Shown: positions 37,387 to 46,457, counted from the first letter of the stretch. The stretch is DNA of 64,000 bases from Candidatus Roseilinea mizusawaensis (GCA_016841965.1 JAEANN010000018.1:1-64000), one strand, 5' to 3'. The notes: generated by a model not told the origin, from the sequence alone. A program made the numbers and translations.

Positions 37387-38319
37387 ATGCAAACCACACG
37401 CGCCTTTCTGATCCGTCTGGGCCTGCCGCCCGGCGATCTACATGACCTGCCGACTACGCCGAAGCGTTTTCCCGACGGCGCGCAATATCGCGTCGAAATT
37501 CCCAGCGTCGAAGGCCCGCGCGCGCTGGCAGCAGTGCTCAGCGAAGCCGAGGCGCGCCGGGTGCGCGTGCATCGCGTCAGTCAGGGCAGCGGCATCATGC
37601 TGCTCACCGACGGCGAGATTCGTGAGATGGCCAAACTGGGCAAAGAAGCCGGCATCGAAGTCAGCTTGTTTGTCGGCCCGCGCGCAGGATGGGAGACCGG
37701 CGCGCAGATTGTCTCGCCGGCAGGGCGCAATCTCGGCGCGCGACATCGTGGCATGGATCAACTCGTCTATGCCATCGAAGATGTCAGGCGTGCGGTTGGG
37801 CTGGGCATTCGCGGGGTGCTGGTGGCCGATGAAGGCGTGTTGTGGGTGATCCACGAAATGAAGAAAGCCGGCGAGTTGCCGGCCGGCCTGGTGGTCAAGG
37901 TGTCGGTGCAGATGGGCGCTGCCAACCCTGCCAGCGTGCGCTTGCAAGAGCAGTTGGGGGCCGGCACTTACAACGTCCCGACCGATTTGGAGCTTGCCAA
38001 GCTGGCTGCCATTCGGGCAGCGGTTGATCTGCCGCTCGATGTGTACATCGAAGCGCCGGACAACTTTGGCGGCTTCATTCGCCACTACGAGATTGGCGAC
38101 ATCGTGCGCGTCTGCGCGCCCGTGTACCTCAAGTTTGGCCTGCGCAACGCGCCCGATGTGTATCCCAGCGGCGCGCACCTGGAAAACACTGTGATTGCAT
38201 TGAGCCGCGAGCGCGTGCGCCGCGCCGAGATTGGCCTCGACCACCTGCGCCGCTATTATCCTCAGGCCACGCAGTCCGAGTTGGGGGCCGCCGGCCTGGC
38301 TGTGCCGGTGATTGATTGA
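37387..38319 (+). CDS. U32-peptidase-like TIM-barrel protein
   Basis: A protein of about 310 residues resembling the peptidase U32 group. Many members are not proteases but act in tRNA/rRNA modification or in sugar catabolism operons. Visible segments include VSLFVGPRAGWETGAQI, RGVLVADEGVLWVIHEM, VSVQMGAANPASVRLQEQLG and YNVPTDLELAKLAAIRAAVD, the last typical of a barrel that binds a phosphorylated or acidic substrate. The Cys residues of radical or iron-sulfur U32 proteins are not evident. It follows the FAH gene by 22 nt and precedes the CobW gene by 11 nt. The substrate is unknown; a shared sugar-acid pathway with the FAH enzyme is inference. Confidence 0.7.
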   Translation: MQTTRAFLIRLGLPPGDLHDLPTTPKRFPDGAQYRVEIPSVEGPRALAAVLSEAEARRVRVHRVSQGSGIMLLTDGEIREMAKLGKEAGIEVSLFVGPRAGWETGAQIVSPAGRNLGARHRGMDQLVYAIEDVRRAVGLGIRGVLVADEGVLWVIHEMKKAGELPAGLVVKVSVQMGAANPASVRLQEQLGAGTYNVPTDLELAKLAAIRAAVDLPLDVYIEAPDNFGGFIRHYEIGDIVRVCAPVYLKFGLRNAPDVYPSGAHLENTVIALSRERVRRAEIGLDHLRRYYPQATQSELGAAGLAVPVID

Positions 38320-38328
38320 TTGATTGAT
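38313..38328. repeat. TGAT tetranucleotide repeat at the U32-CobW junction
   Basis: About four tandem TGAT units span the end of the U32-like gene and the 11-nt gap before the CobW ATG. The upstream stop codon is inside the repeat and no Shine-Dalgarno is visible. Confidence 0.8.
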
Positions 38329-38330
38329 CT

Positions 38331-39434
38331 ATGTCCCAGTCATCGTCCACAAGCGGCCCCCTGGGGCGCAAGCTGCCTGTCACCGTGATCTCTGGCTTTC
38401 TGGGGGCCGGCAAGACAACCCTGCTCAATCACATCTTGCGCGGCGAACACGGGCTGCGCGTGGCCGTGCTGGTCAATGACTTCGGCGCAATCAACATCGA
38501 TTCGCAGTTGATTGCCCAGGTGCAGGGCGAGGAAGGCGTCATCAGTCTGTCCAACGGCTGTATCTGCTGCACCATTCGCGGCGATCTGCTGGCCGCTGTG
38601 GTGCGGATGATGAGTCGCCGGCCGGCCCCCGAGCATGTGGTCATCGAGACGAGCGGCGTGTCCGACCCTGTGGCCGTGGCGCAAACCTTCATGTTGCCGC
38701 AGTTGAGCAGCGCCTTTGAACTCGACGCTATCCTGACCGTTGTCGATGCCGAGCAGGCACACAGTCTGAAAGCGGATCAGCAAGTCTTGGCGATGGATCA
38801 AATCGCCGCCGCCGACATCGTGATTGTGAATAAAGCGGATCTGTCAACGCCGCAGCAGCTCGAGCGCATGCGCGCCTGGATCATCGACATTGCGCCGGCT
38901 GCGCGCATTCTCGAAACGTCGTATGGGCGTGTCCCGCTGGAGTTGATCCTATCCACCGGCAACTACGCCCCTGAGAAACTGGCCGCGCGTATTTTTCAGC
39001 ACGCTCCGCGCGAGACGCACGTTCACGATGCCCGCCAGGCAAATGCCCACGATCACGATCACGATCACGATCACGGCATGATGTTCAGTGCGTGGCACTA
39101 TGCCAGCGATGAGCCACTGGTCTACGAGGCGCTGTCTGACGCCTTTGATCAGTTGCCGGCCACTATCTACCGCGCCAAAGGCATTCTATGGTTGACTGAT
39201 GCGCCGGAGCGCCGCGCCCTGGTGCATATGGTGGGCAGCCGGGTGACAATCTCCATCGAAGAGCCGTGGGGCAATCAGTCGCCGGGTTCAGAGCTGGTGA
39301 TGATCGGCGCCGAGGGTGGGGTGGATGCGCAATATCTGCAAACGCTTTTCGACCGTTGCCGCGCCGGCCATGTAGCAGCGCGCCAGCGCGGGCCATTGGA
39401 GAAGCTGAAAAGCTGGATTCGCAAAGCGGCTTAG
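38331..39434 (+). CDS. CobW/COG0523-family metal chaperone GTPase
   Basis: A 367-residue G3E-family GTPase. It has the P-loop GFLGAGKTT (residues 22-30), the metal-binding CICC motif (77-80), the ETSGVSDP switch and the NKAD base motif. A His-rich loop (HDHDHDHDHG, about residues 241-250) between the GTPase and the C-terminal CobW_C domain points to zinc or another transition metal. COG0523 proteins insert metals into target enzymes. Genetic context gives no clear client, although it closes the FAH/U32 run. The His loop is encoded by a 6-nt repeat. A tetranucleotide repeat replaces the usual ribosome site upstream. Confidence 0.9.
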   Translation: MSQSSSTSGPLGRKLPVTVISGFLGAGKTTLLNHILRGEHGLRVAVLVNDFGAINIDSQLIAQVQGEEGVISLSNGCICCTIRGDLLAAVVRMMSRRPAPEHVVIETSGVSDPVAVAQTFMLPQLSSAFELDAILTVVDAEQAHSLKADQQVLAMDQIAAADIVIVNKADLSTPQQLERMRAWIIDIAPAARILETSYGRVPLELILSTGNYAPEKLAARIFQHAPRETHVHDARQANAHDHDHDHDHGMMFSAWHYASDEPLVYEALSDAFDQLPATIYRAKGILWLTDAPERRALVHMVGSRVTISIEEPWGNQSPGSELVMIGAEGGVDAQYLQTLFDRCRAGHVAARQRGPLEKLKSWIRKAA

Positions 39435-39458
39435 CCGTGTGGAATGGCGAATCGCTTG

Positions 39459-40064
39459 TCATGCGCCGGGCAGCAAACCTGCTTCTGTGATGACAGCGTG
39501 CAGGCAGATGTCGTGCGCTTCTGTCGGCAGCGCCGCCACGCGCTGCGCTGCAAATGCCAGGCCGATCTTTGGCGTGTCGGGGCGCAGCCGGCCTAGCAGC
39601 CGATCGTAATAGCCAATGCCGTAGCCCAGCCGACATACCCTGCCGGCTTGCGATGTTGCGGGTGCATCTTCTGGCGCGGCAAATGCCAGCAACGGCACAA
39701 AGACCAGATCGATCTCGGCGAGCGCAGCCGGCCGCATGATCTTTGGCACGCGCAAGTTGAACCGGCCAATCTCGAATTCGTCGTCGTCGAGCGAAAGAAT
39801 CTCTGTGCAGGGGGTTTCTACGCTGCCTTTGACGAACACCGGCGCAACCACACGCTTGCCGTGCGCCAGCGCGTGTTCGATGATGGGGCGCGTGTCCACC
39901 TCGCTGCGGATGGACAGGAAGCAATGCACCAAGCGCGCCGATTGATAGGCCGGCAAATTGATAGCATGTGCGCAAATGCGCCGGCTCCACTCAGCGCGTT
40001 GAGATGCGGGCAGGCCATCGCGCACGGCTTGCATCTGCGCGCGCAGCGTCTTTTTGTCCGGCAT
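39459..40064 (-). CDS. 5-formyltetrahydrofolate cyclo-ligase
   Basis: A 201-residue enzyme that converts 5-formyl-THF to 5,10-methenyl-THF with ATP, returning the storage folate to one-carbon metabolism. The C-terminal signature GYGIGYYDRLLGRL, the basic N-terminus (KKTLRAQM, QRAEWSRRI) and the LVFVPLLAFA strand are typical. Length is normal. It converges with the CobW gene and lies just downstream of the helicase on the same strand, separated by a 65-nt gap that includes the AATCGTC repeat tract. Confidence 0.9.
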   Translation of the reverse strand: MPDKKTLRAQMQAVRDGLPASQRAEWSRRICAHAINLPAYQSARLVHCFLSIRSEVDTRPIIEHALAHGKRVVAPVFVKGSVETPCTEILSLDDDEFEIGRFNLRVPKIMRPAALAEIDLVFVPLLAFAAPEDAPATSQAGRVCRLGYGIGYYDRLLGRLRPDTPKIGLAFAAQRVAALPTEAHDICLHAVITEAGLLPGA

Positions 40065-40097
40065 GGGAGGGGCCAGGAGTCAGAAGTCACACGTGCT

Positions 40098-40135
40098 AAT
40101 CGTCAATCGTCAATCGCTCAATCACTCAATCACTC
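40098..40135. repeat. AATCGTC heptamer/octamer tract
   Basis: Two AATCGTC heptamers followed by AATCGCTC and two AATCACTC octamers. The stop codon of the helicase gene lies inside the tract. The reverse complement of the same family occurs at 43305-43326. Confidence 0.9.
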
Positions 40136-42289
40136 AATGCGCTTGAGTCCGCTGAGCGTGGCCGACAGGCGCTTTGCGCCGGCCTTTTCAAAAAACACCT
40201 CGACTTCCTCGTCGTCACGCTGGCGCGCGCTGCGCAACACGATGCCCTCGCCGAACTTCTGGTGGTAGACGCGCTGACCGGGGGCGAACTCGGTTGGCGC
40301 AGTTTTGCGGGGTCTTGGCACGGCAGGCTCTTCCCACGTTTGCCATGCAGCCTGCGCGCTGTTGCGCCTGCTGCTGCTTCTGGGGCGTTTGAGATCGAGC
40401 AGTTCGTCCGGCAGGTCATTCAGGAAGCGCGATGGCGCGCTGACGTCGCTCATGCCCCACGACGAGCGACGGAATGCGCGCAGCAGATAGAGCCGGTCTT
40501 TGGCCCGCGTGAGGCCAACGTACATCAGCCGGCGCTCTTCGGCCATCTGCTCGGGATTGTCGAGGCTGCGGCTGTGCGGCAGCACGCCGTCCTCCAGACC
40601 CACCATGAACACCACGCGAAACTCCAGGCCCTTGGCCGCATGCAGGGTGAGCAGCGTTGGCGCGCTGGCGTTCTCGTCGTAGTTGTCGGTTTCGCTAACC
40701 AGTGCGACTTCGTTCAGAAAGTCGCCCAGCGGAAGATCGCCGGCGCCGATAGCCACATTCCGCAACTCCATCACGTTCGCCCAGCGATCTTCGCCCTCCT
40801 CAGTGCCATCTTTCACGTAATCGCGGTACCCGCTGGTGTTGATGATCTTGTCGAACAACTGACCGACGCTCAACTCGTCGCGCAGCGCAATCCACTGTTG
40901 CCACAGTGTGGCGAACTCGGCGAGGGCTTTGGCCGACCGGCCGGAGAGTTGGCTTTTGGTCAACACTTCGTGGATCGAGGCGCCATTGGCGCGCGCAGTG
41001 GCCTCGATCTGGGCGAATGTCTTGTCCCCAATGCCGCGCGGGGGCACATTGATGATGCGCCGCAAGCTGACGCTGTCGGCGGGGTTGTTGACGATGCGCA
41101 GATAGGCCAGCACATCTTTGATCTCTTTGCGCGCGTAGAAACGGGTTGCGCCGACCAGCCGATATTGCATGCCGGCCCGCACGAAAGCGTCTTCCATCGC
41201 ACGGGACTGCGCATTGGTGCGATACATTACGGCGATCTCACCCGGCTCGGCTGCTTGCTGATCGACCAGCTCGCGGATGGTGTCGACGACGTATTGCGCC
41301 TCTTCGTCCTCGGTGTACAACTCGCGCACGACGATCTTCGGCCCCTGGCCGCGCTCGGTGAACAGCTTGATGTGTCGGCGGTTGGGGTTGCGCTGGATCA
41401 CCGACATAGCCGCGTCCAGGATTGTCTGCGTGGAGCGGTAATTCTGATCGAGCGCGATGATGTTCAGATCGGCGAAATCGTCCTGCAGCCGCATCACGTT
41501 GCGGTAGTCGGCGCCGCGCCAGGCGTATATGGACTGGTCCGGGTCTCCAACGCAGAACAGGTTGCGGTGTTTGCCGGCGATCAGCGTCACCAGGACATAT
41601 TGGGCGATATTGGTGTCTTGAAACTCGTCTACGAGCACATGCAGATAACGCGCTTGCAGCCGATCGCGTACAAGCGGGTTTTGCTGCAACAGCCGCACGG
41701 TTTCCATGAGCAGGTCGTCGAAGTCGAGGGCGTTGTTGGCGCGTAAGATTTGGTTGTAGCGCGCGTACACACGCCCGGCCACTTCCTCGAAGTAAGTCTT
41801 GGGGCGGAATTGATCGGGCCAGATCAATTCGTTTTTGGCGTGGCTGATGACGCTGTGGATGGCCGCCGGCTTGTATTTCTTGTCGTCGATGTTCAACTCG
41901 GTCAGCGCCGACTTGACCACGTTGATCTGGTCGTCGGCGTCGAAGATGGCGAAGTGGTGATCGACGCCGATGAGCGGGGCGTCGCGGCGCAGCAGCCGGG
42001 CGCAAATGCTGTGAAAGGTGCCCATGGCTACGTCGCCGGCTGCGCTCAGGCCGGCCATGCGGTTCAGCCGCTCGCGCATCTCTTTGGCGGCTTTGTTGGT
42101 GAATGTCACGGCCATGATGCGGTGCGGCGCTATGTTGCGCGCGGCAAGCAAATAGGCGACCCGACTGGTGAGCACACGCGTTTTGCCGCTGCCTGGGCCG
42201 GCGATTACCAGGGTCGGCCCATCTTTGGCTTCCACGGCCTTACGCTGCGCGGGGTTCAGGCCACCTAAAATAGAAGCTGCGCTTGTCAT
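40130..42289 (-). CDS. pcrA: UvrD/PcrA-type superfamily 1 DNA helicase
   Basis: A 3'-5' helicase of about 719 residues for DNA repair, replication restart and clearing proteins from DNA. It shows the SF1A motifs in order: Walker A AGPGSGKT, VTFTNKAAKEM, DEFQDTN, GDPDQSIYAWRGA, DQNYRST, VMYRTNAQSR, TLHAAKGLEF and YVGLTRA. The C-terminus carries the GQRVYHQKFGEG segment found in PcrA-type proteins. The start at 42289 (MTSAASILGGLNPAQ) is preferred over an in-frame ATG at 42334. Its stop codon lies in a heptamer tract. PcrA versus UvrD naming is by similarity only. Confidence 0.95.
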   Translation of the reverse strand: MTSAASILGGLNPAQRKAVEAKDGPTLVIAGPGSGKTRVLTSRVAYLLAARNIAPHRIMAVTFTNKAAKEMRERLNRMAGLSAAGDVAMGTFHSICARLLRRDAPLIGVDHHFAIFDADDQINVVKSALTELNIDDKKYKPAAIHSVISHAKNELIWPDQFRPKTYFEEVAGRVYARYNQILRANNALDFDDLLMETVRLLQQNPLVRDRLQARYLHVLVDEFQDTNIAQYVLVTLIAGKHRNLFCVGDPDQSIYAWRGADYRNVMRLQDDFADLNIIALDQNYRSTQTILDAAMSVIQRNPNRRHIKLFTERGQGPKIVVRELYTEDEEAQYVVDTIRELVDQQAAEPGEIAVMYRTNAQSRAMEDAFVRAGMQYRLVGATRFYARKEIKDVLAYLRIVNNPADSVSLRRIINVPPRGIGDKTFAQIEATARANGASIHEVLTKSQLSGRSAKALAEFATLWQQWIALRDELSVGQLFDKIINTSGYRDYVKDGTEEGEDRWANVMELRNVAIGAGDLPLGDFLNEVALVSETDNYDENASAPTLLTLHAAKGLEFRVVFMVGLEDGVLPHSRSLDNPEQMAEERRLMYVGLTRAKDRLYLLRAFRRSSWGMSDVSAPSRFLNDLPDELLDLKRPRSSSRRNSAQAAWQTWEEPAVPRPRKTAPTEFAPGQRVYHQKFGEGIVLRSARQRDDEEVEVFFEKAGAKRLSATLSGLKRIE

Positions 42290-42358
42290 AGCAACAGGGT
42301 TATACCATGCGGAGGGAGAGGGCGCGCCGCACAAGCTCTGTCTCGGTCAGGGTGCGAT

Positions 42359-43300
42359 TTATGCCTGGGGCCAGAATGTTTCGCTCATGTATTTATAGCC
42401 GGCGTCGGCAAACACGGTCACGATCACGCCGGCGCCGGCCGTCTGGCGCACCCGCTCGGCCACTTGAAGCGCGCCGACGGCTGCTGCGCCGGCTGACGGG
42501 CTGACGAACAAGCCTTGCTCACGCGCCAGCCGAATCGCCATCTCCTGCGCGGCTTCGGTCTCGATCTCCAGATTCTCGTCGGCCAGTGTCTGGTCGTAGA
42601 TTTTGGGCAGGATCGCCGTCGGCATGTATTTCCAGCCCTCGATGGCGTTCACGGCTGAGTCTGGCTGCAAAGAGATCAGGCGGATGTTGGGGTTCAGCTC
42701 GCGCAGCCGGCGGCCGGTGCCCACAAAGGTGCCGCTGGTGCCCAGACCGGTGACGAAGTGAGTGATGCGGCCTTCAGTCTGGCGCCAGATTTCCTCTGCG
42801 GTGGTGTGATAGTGCGCCTGCCAGTTCGCGTCGTTGTCATATTGATTGGCGTAGAAGTAGCGTTCCGGCTCGGCATCGTTCATCTCTTGCGCTTTGCGTA
42901 TCGCCTCATTGCCGCCCAGCATCGGGTCGGTGAAGATCATCTCGGCGCCATAGGCGCGCAGGATGAACTTGCGCTCTGGGCTGACGTTGCGCGGCATGAC
43001 CAGCCGCACGCGATACCCCAGCGCCGCCCCGAGCATGGCGTAGGCGATGCCCATGTTGCCGCTGGTGGCGTCCAGAATGATTTTGTCATGGGTCAGCCGG
43101 CCATCGGCTTCTGCCGCGCGGATGATGCTAAGCGCGGCGCGATCCTTCACCGAGCCGCTGGGATTGAACCACTCGGCCTTGGCGTACACCGCCACCGGCG
43201 CAACCCGGCGCGCCCAGTCCAGCCGGTCCAGCCGCACCAGGGGTGTATTGCCGACTTGCAGGCACAAGTCACAGTTGAAAGTCTGATAGTCGATGGACAT
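42359..43300 (-). CDS. Cysteine synthase / PLP-dependent beta-substitution enzyme
   Basis: A 313-residue fold-type II PLP enzyme that makes cysteine from O-acetylserine or O-phosphoserine with sulfide or a sulfur carrier. The PLP lysine sits in NPSGSVKDRAA, the substrate loop is ATSGNMGIAYA, and the phosphate-binding Gly-rich loop is VTGLGTSGTFVGTGRRL. Length and motifs fit the CysM/CysK group; no CBS domain is present. The substrate loop reads SGNMG rather than SGNTG, which in some CysM-type enzymes goes with alternative substrates. It lies 69 nt upstream of pcrA, and its own leader is a GATTGAC repeat tract. Confidence 0.9.
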   Translation of the reverse strand: MSIDYQTFNCDLCLQVGNTPLVRLDRLDWARRVAPVAVYAKAEWFNPSGSVKDRAALSIIRAAEADGRLTHDKIILDATSGNMGIAYAMLGAALGYRVRLVMPRNVSPERKFILRAYGAEMIFTDPMLGGNEAIRKAQEMNDAEPERYFYANQYDNDANWQAHYHTTAEEIWRQTEGRITHFVTGLGTSGTFVGTGRRLRELNPNIRLISLQPDSAVNAIEGWKYMPTAILPKIYDQTLADENLEIETEAAQEMAIRLAREQGLFVSPSAGAAAVGALQVAERVRQTAGAGVIVTVFADAGYKYMSETFWPQA

Positions 43301-43304
43301 GCAT

Positions 43305-43326
43305 GATTGACGATTGACGATTGAGC
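43305..43326. repeat. GATTGAC heptamer tract
   Basis: Units GATTGAC, GATTGAC and GATTGAGC fill most of the 38-nt gap between the cysteine synthase and PncC genes. It is the reverse complement of the family at 40098-40135. Confidence 0.85.
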
Positions 43327-43338
43327 GATTGTTGAGTG

Positions 43339-44253
43339 CTAATGGTCGAGGTGATGCAGGAGCAGACGCAGGGCCGCGTCTGCCGAGGCGCGTTTATTGC
43401 CGAGGCGGTCATGCGGCCACACATGCTGCTCGACCGCGCGCCCCGCTGGCGAGCTGACGGCCAGATACACCAGGCCGACCGGCTTGGCCTGCGAGCCGCC
43501 CGACGGGCCGGCAATGCCGGTGACGCTTACGGCGACATCGACGCCGAGAGTGCTACGCGCCCCTTCGGCCATCTCCAGGGCGCACGCTTCGCTCACTGCG
43601 CCGTGTCGTTCCAGCGTCTCGGCAGACACCCCCAGGAGCGCGCGTTTGATGCGGTTGTCGTAGGCAACAATGCTGCCTGCAAAGTAGGCGGAGCTGTTGG
43701 GCCGGTTGGTCAACTCATCTGCGATCAGACCGCCGGTGCAGGACTCGGCCGCGCCCAACGTCCAGCGCCGGCGCGCGAGGGCCAGCGCGATCTGGTCATT
43801 CATATAAGCGCGCCAGCGGCGTTGTAATTCTTCTCGCAGTGGATCTAGCGCGCTGCGAACGGCCAGCCTTTCGTCAGTGCTCAATGAGGGTTGCAGCGCC
43901 GCAAATTCATCTTCGTCCATCCAGTGAAAATCACCCTGGGGCGACATCCATGCATCGAGCGCCAAGTCTTCCCACTCGATGGTGTCTTCGGTGATGCGGG
44001 CCGGGCGGGACAGGTCTGCGTACCATCCTTTCAACGCGCTGGCCGCAGAGCGCACTTCGAACACCGTGTGCCAGCGGTCGGCGTAGAACGTTTCATGCAG
44101 TACATCACCACGTTCGAGTGTGGCAAATCCCAGGTCAACGCGCGGGCGTGTCCACTCGGCAATTACGGTCGCGTAGCGATCAGTCCGCTCGATAAGCTGC
44201 GCATCGTATCTGGCTCGTTCGGCGCCGTCGGGGTTGAGTTTGCGCACCAACAT
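43339..44253 (-). CDS. DUF402-PncC (CinA C-terminal) fusion protein
   Basis: A protein of about 304 residues with two parts. The N-terminal half (VRKLNPDGAERARYDAQL, ETFYADRWHTVFEV, DLALDAWMSPQGDFHWMDEDEF) matches DUF402, a nucleotide-phosphatase-like fold related to FomD. The C-terminal about 155 residues (TLGAAESCTGGLIADELTN, SIVAYDNRIKRALLGVS, VSVTGIAGPSGG) are a complete CinA C-terminal domain, nicotinamide-nucleotide amidohydrolase, which recycles NMN to nicotinate mononucleotide. I chose the ATG at 44253; the frame extends to a TTG at 44292. The fusion suggests linked nucleotide clean-up chemistry, which is inference. It is separated from the cysteine synthase gene only by a repeat tract. 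Confidence 0.85.
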   Translation of the reverse strand: MLVRKLNPDGAERARYDAQLIERTDRYATVIAEWTRPRVDLGFATLERGDVLHETFYADRWHTVFEVRSAASALKGWYADLSRPARITEDTIEWEDLALDAWMSPQGDFHWMDEDEFAALQPSLSTDERLAVRSALDPLREELQRRWRAYMNDQIALALARRRWTLGAAESCTGGLIADELTNRPNSSAYFAGSIVAYDNRIKRALLGVSAETLERHGAVSEACALEMAEGARSTLGVDVAVSVTGIAGPSGGSQAKPVGLVYLAVSSPAGRAVEQHVWPHDRLGNKRASADAALRLLLHHLDH

Positions 44254-44338
44254 ATGCCCGGCAAGCCTACCTTGCGTGTCGCACGCTGTCAATGTATGGG
44301 CGTTGCGCCGGCAAAGTCTGTCTATGAAAAGAGGAGGA

Positions 44339-44358
44339 GCCAGACCCGAAGGTCTGGC
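44339..44358 (-). terminator. Hairpin terminator after the PDZ gene
   Basis: GCCAGACC (44339-44346) pairs with 44351-44358 around a stable tetraloop that reads TTCG on the minus strand. A pyrimidine-rich CTCCTCCTCTTTT follows on that strand. It lies 67 nt past the end of the PDZ gene. Confidence 0.8.
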
Positions 44359-44424
44359 TTAATACCAGCTCAGGACAGGAGGGAACCTGAGCCGGTGGGG
44401 AAACATATTCATTTAGCGGCGTAA

Positions 44425-44778
44425 TCAACTATTGCTGCCTGATATGCTCTGTGGAATTGGCGCATACCGATGCGTAGGAACTTGACGCTCTCCCAACACA
44501 ACTTTTACATGCACCGACTTGTTATTGCGGGTTATATCCAGCACCACCACAGAGCCCGGCTTCTTGTGAAGAATCTGGTCGGTCAATGTTGACTGGCTGG
44601 TCAATGCCGCTCCATCAATACTGCGAATCACATCACCTGCTTGTATACCTGCGCGATGTGCTGGGCTGTTTGGCACTACTCGCCGAACTACAGTTGTGAC
44701 ATGACCAGACTCGTTCGAAGAGTCGCTTAGCTGCGTATGCCACTCCAGTCCCAAAAACGGCACGGTTTTTACAATCAT
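44425..44778 (-). CDS. Stand-alone PDZ-domain protein
   Basis: A 117-residue protein that is almost entirely one PDZ domain of the DegP/HtrA circularly permuted type: VVPNSPAHRAGIQAGDVIRSIDG followed by ILHKKPGSVVVLDITRN. No protease domain, signal peptide or membrane segment is seen, so it may be a free peptide-binding module or the remnant of a longer HtrA or S41 protease. The upstream 278 nt contain no recognisable protease sequence. A terminator follows. It is more AT-rich than neighbouring genes. Confidence 0.8.
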   Translation of the reverse strand: MIVKTVPFLGLEWHTQLSDSSNESGHVTTVVRRVVPNSPAHRAGIQAGDVIRSIDGAALTSQSTLTDQILHKKPGSVVVLDITRNNKSVHVKVVLGERQVPTHRYAPIPQSISGSNS

Positions 44779-45056
44779 CCACTTAGTGCTCCAGTCAGCC
44801 TAGCGCTCCACCGCGCAAGGCGGGCAGCCAACCTTCAAACGAAATGCCCATCCACAGAATCACGCTTGTTTGTACAGGAGGAAACAAACAAACGCGCCGA
44901 AGAAAGCTCACTGCCCGGCTTGCACACTGGAACTCAGCCAATCACTTCTTCTGGAGTCTACCTTCAGCCGGTATTTGGTTTTTGGCTCCGTTCAACGATG
45001 TAAGCATAGAACGGTCGGATTAGTCACGTCTTAAACACGACTAGGAAGACGTTAAA

Positions 45057-46457
45057 CTAAACCAGGTTGGGTTGATAGGCGGGTAGCCAGACGTTGAATG
45101 TTGTGCCTACCCCAATGGTGCTCTGCACTTCGATATCGCCGCCATGGGCTTCGACGATTGATTTGGCAATCGCCAATCCAAGCCCAACACCGCCCTGAGC
45201 GCGGGAGCGCGATTTATCGACGCGATAGAATCGCTCGAACACATACGGCAGGTCTTCGGGAGGGATGCCGTGACCGGTGTCGCTGACGCTCAGCAGCACC
45301 ATGTCGGTGTCGGTGCTTGTGCCGGCCAATCGAATGACGCCGCCGTCTGGTGTGTGCTTAATGGCGTTCTCAACGAGATTCAGCAACACCTGTTTGATGC
45401 GGTCCGAGTCGCCATACACGATAAGCTCGCCTGTGATCGAAGTTTGAACAGATACCCGCCCATCGGCCACAATATTCCCGCTGCGTGCTACCGCTGTCAT
45501 CAGCGGCGCCAGATCAATCGGCTGACGATGCATGGGTAACATGCCGGCGTCGGCCTGGGATAGCAATAGCAGATCGCTCACCAGTCGTGTCATGCGATCT
45601 GCCTCGCTTGAAATTGCATCTAGCGATTCGCGATCTGCGCATCCCATGGCCCGCAAGAGATCTGTATTGCCGCGAATCACGGTGAGCGGTGTGCGCATCT
45701 CGTGTGATACGTCGGCCACAAACCGTTGCTGCGAGCGAAACAGGTCGCTTAGGCGGTCCAGCATCTCGTTGAATGCCAGGCCCAGCCGGCCCACCTCGTC
45801 ATTGGTGTGCACGTCCACCCGGCGACTAAGATCCTGTGTGTGGTAAATCTCCATCGCGGCGCTCGTGATGCGCTCTACAGGGCGCATGGCGCGACGCGCC
45901 AGGGCAGCGCCTGCCACCGATGACACGATCAACCCCACTGCGCCCACCGAGATCAGCGTGACTAATAATCCATTGATGGCGTGATTGACGTGCTCGAGCG
46001 ATGTGGCTACTTGTAGGTATCCAAACAACTGGCCTGATTTCTGGCCAACCAGCGGATAGGTGTACACGCGAATTGGCGGCGCTTTAGGATGGTATGCAAT
46101 GCTGAACATGGGGTGTTGTTCGGCCAACGGCCTGCTTTGGATTGCTTTCAGGGCCAGCGGGTCGAGGTGCTGGGTAAAGCTGACCATAGAGGAGGCCAGA
46201 ATTTTCCCGTCAACGCTGATCGCTTCCACAACCACGGCGCGGAAAATATCCAGTTCCGGCAGGCGGATGACCCGCTCGCCATCTTGAAATCCGCCCATGG
46301 AGCGTGCCGCAATGGCCGACGCCGATTCCTCTAGCGTGGCGTCAATTTGTTGGATCAATGTGAAGGATGCGATGCCGTACACGCTGGCCCCAAATAACAC
46401 GAGGGCAAGCGCGAAGACAGCGCTATACCAGACAGCCAGCTTGGTGCGGATTGGCAT
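45057..46457 (-). CDS. Membrane sensor histidine kinase
   Basis: A 466-residue two-component sensor. Order: TM1 (about 10-33), an extracytoplasmic sensing region (35-160), TM2 (about 163-187), HAMP (188-240), a HisKA domain with phospho-acceptor His252 in VSHEMRTPL, then an HATPase domain with NLVENAIKHT, DTGHGIPPEDL, FERFYRVDKSRS and GLGLAIAKSIVEAHGG. All boxes needed for activity are present. No response regulator gene is adjacent on either side, so its partner is elsewhere. The intergenic 44779-45056 holds no clear gene. Confidence 0.95.
   Translation of the reverse strand: MPIRTKLAVWYSAVFALALVLFGASVYGIASFTLIQQIDATLEESASAIAARSMGGFQDGERVIRLPELDIFRAVVVEAISVDGKILASSMVSFTQHLDPLALKAIQSRPLAEQHPMFSIAYHPKAPPIRVYTYPLVGQKSGQLFGYLQVATSLEHVNHAINGLLVTLISVGAVGLIVSSVAGAALARRAMRPVERITSAAMEIYHTQDLSRRVDVHTNDEVGRLGLAFNEMLDRLSDLFRSQQRFVADVSHEMRTPLTVIRGNTDLLRAMGCADRESLDAISSEADRMTRLVSDLLLLSQADAGMLPMHRQPIDLAPLMTAVARSGNIVADGRVSVQTSITGELIVYGDSDRIKQVLLNLVENAIKHTPDGGVIRLAGTSTDTDMVLLSVSDTGHGIPPEDLPYVFERFYRVDKSRSRAQGGVGLGLAIAKSIVEAHGGDIEVQSTIGVGTTFNVWLPAYQPNLV

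Noticed and set aside
40262..41746. A 494-residue plus-strand frame opposite pcrA.
   Set aside because: It lies wholly antisense to a helicase with all SF1 motifs and has no recognisable domain.
44737..45003. A plus-strand 88-residue frame upstream of the histidine kinase region.
   Set aside because: It begins inside the opposite PDZ gene, has low-complexity composition and no ribosome site or family.
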